This document shows, one piece after another, positions 1-5,232 of a DNA stretch of 7,886 bases (within the stretch, counting starts at the first letter, position 1; each line of letters starts with the position of its first letter). A model generated the notes under the pieces. The model made no database searches. It saw only the letters and a program-made list of their open reading frames with translations, and had not been told where the DNA came from. Source of the DNA: Planctomycetaceae bacterium. Lineage in GTDB: Bacteria > Planctomycetota > Planctomycetia > Pirellulales > Thermoguttaceae. A program made the position numbers and the translations under genes. The DNA lies in NCBI GenBank assembly GCA_031288765.1, contig JAITQV010000312.1:1-7886 (forward strand), in the 5' to 3' direction.

Positions 1-81
1 ACACAACAAGGTTAATAGCATAAAAGATGCTATAAGGATTGCCGTTAAAAACGGCACAAGGTTAAATAAACAATCACTCAT
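1..81 (-). CDS. N-terminal fragment of a membrane or exported protein, cut by the window edge
   Basis: Reading leftward from the ATG at 81-79, 27 codons stay open to the edge. The peptide starts MSDCLFNLVP; residues 8-27 are almost entirely hydrophobic, as in a transmembrane segment or signal anchor. A Cys falls at residue 27 just after Leu-Leu, but Leu-Leu-Cys is a poor lipobox, so a lipoprotein call is weak. The start is chosen because a perfect AAGGAG lies seven bases upstream, one of the two best ribosome binding sites in the window. A promoter-like pair at 262-289 faces the same way. The body of the protein is outside the window and no family can be named. A chance short frame is possible, but the combination of binding site, spacing and hydrophobic N-terminus argues against it. 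Confidence 0.6.
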   Translation of the reverse strand, partial: MSDCLFNLVPFLTAILIASFMLLTLLC

Positions 82-82
82 T

Positions 83-104
83 TTTTTTCTCCTTAAAGAA
101 AAAA
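83..104 (-). promoter_or_regulatory. Ribosome binding site set inside an A-U hairpin
   Basis: On the minus strand AAGGAG (94-89) lies seven bases before the ATG at 81. The flanks TTTTTTCT and AGAAAAAA are perfect complements (97-104 with 83-90), so the RNA could form an 8-bp, mostly A-U stem with the first part of the binding site in a 6-base loop and its last two bases in the stem. This could modulate initiation, for example thermally. The binding site itself is clear; the regulatory role is inferred, and an A-U stem of this size is weak. Confidence 0.5.
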
Positions 105-261
105 GGTTAACATCTAACAGATTACATAACACATAATCTGTTGTTGCTGAAATTGGGAAACAAACATTAGCCGAGAAACGGCAACAGAAATGTCACTCTT
201 TGTCAGGAGCGACACGCTCACAGAACAGGATCGAATACCACCGAGCAAAGTGGTGTAGTAC

Positions 262-289
262 ACTATAAAATATTGTAATACAATCTCAA
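262..289 (-). promoter_or_regulatory. Candidate sigma-70-type promoter with a palindrome in its spacer
   Basis: On the minus strand TTGAGA (289-284) and TATAGT (267-262) are each one base from consensus and are 16 bp apart. Transcription would start near 255 and run leftward, giving about 174 nt of leader before the ATG at 81. The spacer is nearly filled by the 13-bp palindrome ATTGTATTACAAT (284-272), which suggests an operator. In AT-rich DNA such matches also arise by chance. Confidence 0.4.
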
Positions 290-295
290 CCCGCA

Positions 296-342
296 GATTG
301 ATACGTGCACTCCCTTACGGGAGTTACGCAACTCTATCAATC
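296..342. repeat. Two-tier stem-loop
   Basis: The outer arms GATTGATA (296-303) and TATCAATC (335-342) are perfect complements. Inside, ACTCCC (309-314) pairs with GGGAGT (319-324) around loop TTAC, and CGT (304-306) can pair with ACG (326-328). The loop is UUAC in plus RNA and GUAA, a GNRA tetraloop, in minus RNA. Confidence 0.55.
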
Positions 343-343
343 A

Positions 344-394
344 ACGATAATCTTACCGCCCGGTGAACCGGTGCTCTTGCAGTAAAATTATTGT
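344..394. repeat. Long imperfect stem capped by a GC hairpin
   Basis: Arms 344-351 and 387-394 pair over 8 bp with one wobble or mismatch depending on strand. After one further mismatch, TTAC (353-356) pairs with GTAA (382-385). The apex holds GCCCGG (358-363) facing CCGG-T-GC (368-374), with loop TGAA and one bulged base. Together with the stem at 296-342 it makes two adjacent RNA-like domains. Confidence 0.45.
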
Positions 395-444
395 GCCAAT
401 AACGGCATTCTGTGACTTGTTGACGTACTCGATTATTTTTTTCA

Positions 445-475
445 CCCGAATTTTTGTTCGGGCTACTTATTTTTT
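445..475 (+). terminator. Terminator-like hairpin with no obvious gene upstream
   Basis: CCCGAA (445-450) and TTCGGG (457-462) form a perfect 6-bp stem around TTTTTG, followed after seven bases by six T (470-475). On the plus strand this resembles an intrinsic terminator, though the T run is somewhat far from the stem. No plus-strand coding frame precedes it, so if real it would end a non-coding transcript. In minus RNA no U run follows. Confidence 0.4.
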
Positions 476-770
476 AAAATATAATTTAGTCTCCTAAATG
501 TTGAATTTAAATAATGGAAAATTATTTGATCGATTACTCTATATTTAAAAAATTATCGGTCAAGACACCCCTCCCAAAAAAATAATTTGTGAATCTTTTC
601 GCATTTTATTTTTTGTTTTTATTTAGATAAATCTCCTAACGGAGATTTATTGATTTATCGTACTTGATTTTCTATTGGTAGGGATTTCCTACGGAAATTA
701 GATTACCGCAACGTATTAAATTCCGTTTACGAACTATTCACTATTCACTATAAAACTATTAACTAAATTG
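476..770. other. AT-rich spacer with scattered hairpins
   Basis: No coding frame is supported here. Visible structures are 509-515/521-527 (7 bp), 526-534/555-563 (9 bp, one wobble), 627-636/641-650 (10 bp, loop TAAC) and 684-689/693-698 (6 bp, loop TAC). On the minus strand TTGACC (563-558) and TAGAGT (541-536) lie 16 bp apart and could be a weak promoter toward the left gene. A short tandem of CTATTCA occurs near 735-750. None of the hairpins has a terminator-like T run. Confidence 0.4.
627..650. repeat. Perfect 10-bp stem-loop, loop TAAC
   Basis: ATAAATCTCC (627-636) pairs exactly with GGAGATTTAT (641-650). It is not followed by a T run in either direction, so it is not an ordinary terminator. 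Its apex CC-TAAC-GG resembles those of the hairpins at 309-324, 684-698 and 771-784. Confidence 0.6.
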
Positions 771-824
771 TTGCCTATCGGCAAGCAACCGTAGGTGAAA
801 ACCTTTCGGCGAAAGGTCGCCTAC
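771..824. repeat. Adjacent hairpins downstream of the solenoid gene
   Basis: TTGCC (771-775) pairs with GGCAA (780-784) around TATC. Next, GTAGG (791-795) pairs with CCTAC (820-824), enclosing ACCTTTC (801-807) with GAAAGGT (811-817) around a GGC loop. They lie about 70-120 nt beyond the stop of the minus-strand gene ending at 892 and are the first strong structures its transcript would meet. They lack a U run, so transcript-end processing or an intergenic repeat family is as likely as termination. Confidence 0.45.
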
Positions 825-891
825 CTCTTGAAGACAAGATTTCAGCAAAAATTTCCGCCAAAAGATTACGGGATTTTCCGTTGTTCAATCC

Positions 892-3800
892 TCAATTTTC
901 TACCGCCGTGTTGATTTCAGTTTTAGAGGTATCCTCATCCTCTTTAATTTCGTTGTTGTTTTCGTCAATATTACTGTTGATTGGGTCGTTCGAATGACGC
1001 TGCATAAACAAAAGATCACGGGATGTCCCCGTCCGAAAATCCGGTAACTCTATTTTTCGAAGTACATTCTCCGCCAAAACAAAATTCCGCCGATCCATGT
1101 AAATGTAAACAACCGCCCGTAATAAACGATCCCGAAGTTGCGGCTCATTGATCCGATTGGCAAACACCACCGCCTCCGCAAGAAGGTCTCGCTCCAACTG
1201 AGAACGAACAACCCGATCCATCTCCGAATCCCGTACCCGCCATGTGTCCGGTTTATCAAGAATAATAGGATAAGAATCCGAAATAACCAAAATAGTAAAA
1301 TTATAAATTTTGTGAACCGCCTCAATATCGCCCAACGATTGTAATGTCGGAATCAACGAAAGAAGTATGGAAACCGCTTCACGTTTATCAGCAAGTTCTC
1401 CGGCGGTTTCCTCCGCATTCTTCACAAAAGCCCGCGCCGCCTGAAACCGCCCCGCCTGACCAAGCGCCTTCGCAAGAAATGATAACGCATAACCGCGCTG
1501 CGGAATATCGCCCACCTCATTGACAACATCAACCGCCTCCGCAAGCAACCGATCTACAACCTCCGTAATCTTCGGATTCAATTCCCGATTAAACAAAGGA
1601 AATCGCTCCGAACGGTTCGGCTGGATTTGATTAGTCTCCAACGCAATCTTGCTCAAAATCAATTTTCCCATCAATTCAACCTTCTCCTCCGGCACATCAA
1701 TCCGACGGGATATCTGAAAGGCTTCGTCAAACAAACTCAATAAAAACTCTTTTCGGTTTTCCTTAACAGCGTAAGGCAAAACCGCCGTAAGAATCTCTTC
1801 AAGAACTTCCGCCCGTAAAGAAGGTTGAACAATTTTTTCGGCAGCGGAACAAGCCGCCTTCAACAAAGTTTCGCGAACCGAACGATGCCAATCACCCTCT
1901 TCTCCATAAGCCTTGAAAAGCAATACATATTCACGAACAAGTCTTGCCAGATTTTTTGATTGTAATTCCGGGTTCCTGATTTGCCGAGCCGCCGTAACCG
2001 CATTGTCAAAAAGACCGTTCCGAATCAGTAATTCACAACACCGCCGCAATTCCTCATCATCCTGCAAATTGCCCGGAAATGGAATTTTCATTGCAACATA
2101 ATGCTCTTCTCCGCCGCCTTGAGCGATTGCCGACAGATGTTGTAGTTTTTCGATTTGGGCGGCGTTTGTTATTGAGGAAATTGTTTTCGCAACCTCGTCA
2201 AAATGTCCAATCCGTAACTGCTCCATTGCAAGAAAAACAAGATCAACATCCCTAGATAACGGCGGTTCAATACTGTGAATGGTCTTCAACGCATCTTCAA
2301 AAAAACGCCCGACAGTCTGCAAACGTGCTAAATACGAAAGATATTCCGGCGTAAAAAGACGAACAAGTTGCGTTTGTTCTTCCTGCAATGGAGCAACTGC
2401 CGGAGGAATGGAAGGAAGACCAATATCCTTAAAAACCGCATGCGCTTCGGTCATATTCCCGACACTGAGTAAGTGTTCTCCGATTTTCAGAAGAGATTGA
2501 ATACGCTCATACGACTGCTTTTGCCCCCGAGCAATCACCGCCGCCTTCCGAAGAACTTGCACCGCATCGGAATAACGATTGCCCAACTGATAACTTTGCG
2601 ACATCATCAACCATGTATTGATTTTCTGCCGATCAATCATGCTCTTAATGACATCAGGTTCAATCTCGCTGATATTGACGGGAATTGCTCCGGTCGGCGA
2701 ATCCCAATCGTCCAACACCGAATCCGTCGTTTGTTGTAAATTTTTCGGTAAGGGCGGCAATTTCAGTGAAGCCCGAATCAGTTCAGACCTCGGATCGTCA
2801 AGATGTCGAAGAACCGGCCGCTTCACCAATTCGTCAATAAACTCCTGATTGATAATACTCTCTCGAAATAACCGGTGAATCTCCGGATCACACATCAATC
2901 TCGATTCCGCAAGCATACTCAAAAGATCAACCTGCTCATCAATCTCTTTACTATCGGCAATCTGCTTTATAACACTGTTAACAATTTGTTGCGCCACAAT
3001 CGGTTCGGGAAGCGGATCCCAAGGACCTTCTATCGGAGGCAGGAAAATACTTGGCTCCGTCGGAATAATTTTGGGAGGTCGGGCAGTGTACGCAATAATA
3101 AGCTGATAAGCGCGAACGCTTTCAACAGGATTTCGAATCTTTTTAGCGGTATTCATCGCGTCAACCGACATACCAACTCGGGCTTGCTCACCGGCAATTA
3201 AACGATAAGCCCGCATTCGTTGCTCTGTTGTTATCCGCAATGAAAACGCAATCTGTTTATTAAAAAAATCACTTAACTTTACGGTATCTTCCAGACAGGC
3301 TAACGCCGTAATAACACCCAAAAACGCAAGCTCATTGACAGAAGAGTTGAGTTTCACATCCGCTTCAATAACAATCCGGTCATATTCCTGAATTGCCACA
3401 CGGGCGGCGGAACGCTTCGCAAGCCTCAAAAACATAAGACTTTGAGAGGCAATAATTCGTGTACGCATGGACGCGGCTAATGGTGTGTCGCTTAAGGTCA
3501 GGATAATGTTGTCAATATTGATGTCAATATCGTTCTTCGCCATCGTGATGGCAATATCGGAAATTGCCATAATCCGCGCATAATTGGGGGAAATTTTCCG
3601 CGCTTCATCCAAAGTGTTCATGAGGGACAAATAGAGTTCGCGGGGAATTTCGGTTTTCGTTTCTGTGTTTCGGAACAAATCAATGTCGGCTTGGGCGCGG
3701 TCAACCCAATAAGTCGTCGAATGAGAATCAAGATGTTTATGAGTTGGGGGAACATACTTGGTTTCCCTGAAATTCGGTAACAATACTATCCCGCCAACAA

Positions 3801-3909
3801 CCAGAAAAAAAATAAGAATTGCGGCAACGATTCCAATCCGAAGCCGGTAATAGAACAACGTTTTCCGAAGTGTTTGTTCTATTTCTGTTGTTTTATTTTC
3901 TTGGTTCAT
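892..3909 (-). CDS. Large membrane-anchored alpha-solenoid (TPR-like) protein, function unknown
   Basis: This 1005-residue protein has a short N-terminal tail, one strong transmembrane segment at about residues 25-44, and a long soluble part probably outside the cytoplasmic membrane. It is nearly all helical. Residues 431-497 look like two TPR units. A degenerate motif, Ala-rich helix then [IV]-x-[ND]-x-P-x-x-[RQ] then a Leu/Ala helix, recurs near 253-272, 569-592, 637-658, 687-705, 729-750, 791-812, 829-850 and 911-932. Proline-rich linkers at about 277-305 and 383-415 split the solenoid. The last 35 residues are acidic and probably disordered. No catalytic motif is visible, so a scaffold role is the most that can be inferred. 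The ATG at 3909 lacks a clear Shine-Dalgarno but directly precedes the charged tail and membrane helix. The nuclease gene lies 97 bp upstream on the same strand. Confidence 0.9.
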   Translation of the reverse strand: MNQENKTTEIEQTLRKTLFYYRLRIGIVAAILIFFLVVGGIVLLPNFRETKYVPPTHKHLDSHSTTYWVDRAQADIDLFRNTETKTEIPRELYLSLMNTLDEARKISPNYARIMAISDIAITMAKNDIDINIDNIILTLSDTPLAASMRTRIIASQSLMFLRLAKRSAARVAIQEYDRIVIEADVKLNSSVNELAFLGVITALACLEDTVKLSDFFNKQIAFSLRITTEQRMRAYRLIAGEQARVGMSVDAMNTAKKIRNPVESVRAYQLIIAYTARPPKIIPTEPSIFLPPIEGPWDPLPEPIVAQQIVNSVIKQIADSKEIDEQVDLLSMLAESRLMCDPEIHRLFRESIINQEFIDELVKRPVLRHLDDPRSELIRASLKLPPLPKNLQQTTDSVLDDWDSPTGAIPVNISEIEPDVIKSMIDRQKINTWLMMSQSYQLGNRYSDAVQVLRKAAVIARGQKQSYERIQSLLKIGEHLLSVGNMTEAHAVFKDIGLPSIPPAVAPLQEEQTQLVRLFTPEYLSYLARLQTVGRFFEDALKTIHSIEPPLSRDVDLVFLAMEQLRIGHFDEVAKTISSITNAAQIEKLQHLSAIAQGGGEEHYVAMKIPFPGNLQDDEELRRCCELLIRNGLFDNAVTAARQIRNPELQSKNLARLVREYVLLFKAYGEEGDWHRSVRETLLKAACSAAEKIVQPSLRAEVLEEILTAVLPYAVKENRKEFLLSLFDEAFQISRRIDVPEEKVELMGKLILSKIALETNQIQPNRSERFPLFNRELNPKITEVVDRLLAEAVDVVNEVGDIPQRGYALSFLAKALGQAGRFQAARAFVKNAEETAGELADKREAVSILLSLIPTLQSLGDIEAVHKIYNFTILVISDSYPIILDKPDTWRVRDSEMDRVVRSQLERDLLAEAVVFANRINEPQLRDRLLRAVVYIYMDRRNFVLAENVLRKIELPDFRTGTSRDLLFMQRHSNDPINSNIDENNNEIKEDEDTSKTEINTAVEN

Positions 3910-3943
3910 ATTTCAAATTTAGGAAAAGGATAAACCATTACAA

Positions 3944-3980
3944 TTCAAAACCAACACATGTTCACAAGGTTGATTTTGAA
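3944..3980 (-). repeat. 12-bp-stem inverted repeat between the nuclease and solenoid genes
   Basis: Arms 3944-3955 and 3969-3980 pair at 11 of 12 positions. The odd position is C against A on the plus strand but a U-G wobble in the minus-strand RNA, the direction in which both flanking genes are read. The 13-nt loop is 3956-3968. No U run follows, so it is not a standard terminator; it could be an operator, a processing site or an attenuating leader hairpin 35-71 nt before the downstream ATG. Confidence 0.5.
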
Positions 3981-4006
3981 ATATGTTCAATATTCTATCA
4001 ATGCGA

Positions 4007-4945
4007 TTAATTTTCGTTGTTTGCCGGCGGCGGATTTATGATTTTCAAGATGCGCTCTGAACTTAAACCGGTAAATTTTTGAATTTGTTCTATTGTAAAA
4101 CCTTCATGATGAGCGTTAGTAACAATATTGGTTAAACTCTCCTCTATCCCTTCTTTTCTACCTTCTCTTTTACCTTCTTTTTTGCCCTTTTCGATACCTT
4201 TTTCGATACCTTTTTTTATACCCTCTTTCATACCTTCTTCTTTGAACCCATTGTGCAAAGTGCGTTGGGTACTGATTAAACCGCAATAATAATCATAAGC
4301 ATCCAACTCCTTTAACGTATAAGAATTTGTCTCAAGATAATGCACTGCTTCGCTGGTTACTTTTTCGCTGAAAAGTTCCGAAGGAATATGCTCAGAACCG
4401 GATCCAATACCCGTTAAAAACGTCAGCCATAAATCGTATAACTTTTTCTCGCTCATATTAGTAGGCTTGAATTTTGGCAGTTCAATAAAAACAAGTTCCA
4501 AACCTTCTATTATTTGGGTGGAATCGGCAATATTCACCATTTTGAAATCGTGGTAAAATGCCGACGAATCTCTAACAAATATATCATTGATAAAGTTTAA
4601 CGCATAAACCGGCTTCAATAATTTATATTCTCCGGCTTTATTAAGTTGTTTGACATAGACTTTTGCGGCGTTGAACAACACGCGAGCAGTGAAGGCATCC
4701 GTCCAATGCATCTGCATTTCAACAATAAAATTACGTCCCAGATTATCTCGGCAATTCACATCAACGATGGAATTTTTTAAGATCGGTATATCCGGCAAAA
4801 GATCAATCGGTTGATATTCTATACTGACGATTTGTTGCGAAGGTTTCAACGGAAGCATACTATTGAGTAAACTGCAACACAAGTTTTCATGTTCGCCGAA
4901 TATTCGTTTGAAGATCGGATCAATTTTAGGGTCGAGATATTGCAT
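4007..4945 (-). CDS. Rpn/PDDEXK_2-family nuclease (putative recombination-promoting nuclease or transposase)
   Basis: This 312-residue protein opens with the family hallmark LDPKIDPIFKRIFG (residues 4-17). It carries the PD-(D/E)XK core as VDV (Asp62) and EMQ (Glu76, Gln78), the E-x-Q variant typical of this family. Such proteins are metal-dependent DNA nucleases; E. coli RpnA promotes RecA-independent recombination, and relatives restrict phages. Residues 236-270 are about eight 4-residue units ending in Gly, the Lys/Glu-rich linker common here. The tail (about 284-305) carries the GFTIEQIQKFTGLSSERI motif usual at these C-termini. The ATG at 4945 is preferred over the in-frame ATG at 5032: AAGGAG lies seven bases upstream, the family motif begins there, and 5032 falls within a predicted -10 box. 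The gene looks intact and more AT-rich than EF-G by eye, hinting at acquisition. Family call firm; activity inferred. Confidence 0.93.
   Translation of the reverse strand: MQYLDPKIDPIFKRIFGEHENLCCSLLNSMLPLKPSQQIVSIEYQPIDLLPDIPILKNSIVDVNCRDNLGRNFIVEMQMHWTDAFTARVLFNAAKVYVKQLNKAGEYKLLKPVYALNFINDIFVRDSSAFYHDFKMVNIADSTQIIEGLELVFIELPKFKPTNMSEKKLYDLWLTFLTGIGSGSEHIPSELFSEKVTSEAVHYLETNSYTLKELDAYDYYCGLISTQRTLHNGFKEEGMKEGIKKGIEKGIEKGKKEGKREGRKEGIEESLTNIVTNAHHEGFTIEQIQKFTGLSSERILKIINPPPANNEN
4136..4240 (-). repeat. 12-bp-period coding repeat in the nuclease linker
   Basis: The DNA for residues 236-270 repeats every 12 bp, each unit encoding two or three charged residues and a Gly. The middle copies around 4185-4215 are nearly identical (CCTTTTTCGATA-like on the plus strand). 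Slippage would add or remove four residues without shifting frame, so length variation between strains is expected. Confidence 0.75.
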
Positions 4946-4952
4946 GATAATT

Positions 4953-4958
4953 CTCCTT
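4953..4958 (-). promoter_or_regulatory. Ribosome binding site of the nuclease gene
   Basis: AAGGAG on the minus strand lies seven bases before the ATG at 4945. It fixes that start and contrasts with the solenoid, EF-G and 73-residue genes, which lack a clear site. Confidence 0.8.
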
Positions 4959-5030
4959 GTTATTTTATTTTCTCCGATTTTTACGATAAAAAATCTGCCA
5001 ACCTTGCGATATTGGATTGGCACAGCCGAC

Positions 5031-5059
5031 AATATAACACGTTATCACATTTCTATCAA
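5031..5059 (-). promoter_or_regulatory. Promoter of the nuclease gene
   Basis: On the minus strand TTGATA (5059-5054) and TATATT (5036-5031) are each one base from the sigma-70 consensus with the ideal 17-bp spacer. Transcription would start near 5024, giving about 80 nt of leader before the ATG at 4945. The upstream in-frame ATG at 5032-5030 overlaps the -10 box and so would not be transcribed from this promoter. A perfect TTGACA at 5083-5078 also faces this way but lacks a good partner. Confidence 0.55.
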
Positions 5060-5115
5060 TCTCTTATTCCTCTTGTTTGTCAATAAATCAGATAATATTT
5101 TGTTATGGAAGCGTA

Positions 5116-5151
5116 TTTATAAGCGATTATGATTTTATAAGCGATTACGAT
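5116..5151. repeat. Tandem pair of 18-bp direct repeats
   Basis: TTTATAAGCGATTATGAT (5116-5133) is followed immediately by the same 18 bases with one T-to-C change (5134-5151). The pair lies in the spacer between the divergent nuclease and EF-G genes, about 57 bp upstream of the nuclease -35 box and 81 bp before the EF-G ATG. Two adjacent copies at nearly two helical turns suit a protein-binding site. A chance duplication by slippage is the alternative. Confidence 0.65.
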
Positions 5152-5153
5152 CC

Positions 5154-5181
5154 CCCACTATACAATTGTTGAAATTGTGGG
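5154..5181. repeat. Inverted repeat upstream of EF-G
   Basis: CCCAC (5154-5158) pairs with GTGGG (5177-5181). Alternatively ACAATT (5162-5167) pairs with AATTGT (5173-5178), sharing two bases with the outer arm. It lies about 50-80 bp before the EF-G ATG and could be leader RNA structure or an operator. No convincing promoter for EF-G could be picked nearby. Confidence 0.35.
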
Positions 5182-5232
5182 AAAATAGGGTCTTTGTTAG
5201 TTTTGTTGTTTAGTCATTGTGGAAATCGAATT

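Larger units (their letters stand above)
116..475. other. Candidate structured RNA region, strand unresolved
   Basis: This stretch has no protein frame but carries consecutive complementary arms: 116-124/134-142 (9 bp), 141-149/179-187 (9 bp with two G-U in the plus sense), 207-211/215-219, 235-241/250-256 (one G-U, plus sense), 296-303/335-342 enclosing 309-314/319-324, 344-351/387-394 continued by 353-356/382-385 around a GC hairpin at 358-374, and 445-450/457-462. Most wobbles pair only in the plus-strand RNA, and the last hairpin is followed by a T run on that strand. Yet a promoter-like pair and a well-formed ribosome binding site point to leader RNA on the minus strand. I could not match the conserved cores of RNase P RNA, tmRNA, SRP RNA, 5S rRNA or common riboswitches. 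Confidence 0.4.

Noticed and set aside
8..110. AAGGTTAA three times (8-15, 58-65, 103-110), iteron-like
   Set aside because: Two copies lie inside the left-edge coding frame and the 8-mer is short and AT-rich; spacings of 50 and 45 bp are not regular.
116..475. Possible RNase P RNA, tmRNA, SRP RNA or a known riboswitch
   Set aside because: Neither strand shows the GAGGAAAGTCC core, the tmRNA ends with CCA, the GGTCAGGTCCGGAAGG loop or a recognised aptamer core.
2473..3201. Plus-strand open frames of 73-108 codons opposite the solenoid gene
   Set aside because: They are antisense shadows with unnatural composition and no ribosome binding sites.
4946..5032. Longer N-terminus of the nuclease from the ATG at 5032
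   Set aside because: That ATG overlaps the predicted -10 box, the extra 29 residues are outside the family, and ATG 4945 has an ideal ribosome binding site.
4863..5132. Plus-strand frame of 89 codons with hydrophobic stretches between the nuclease and EF-G
   Set aside because: It is antisense to the conserved 5' end of the nuclease gene and crosses its promoter; no binding site supports it.
5194..5232. TTG start adding 13 residues to EF-G
   Set aside because: The added residues match no EF-G N-terminus and there is no ribosome binding site; ATG 5233 or 5287 is more likely.
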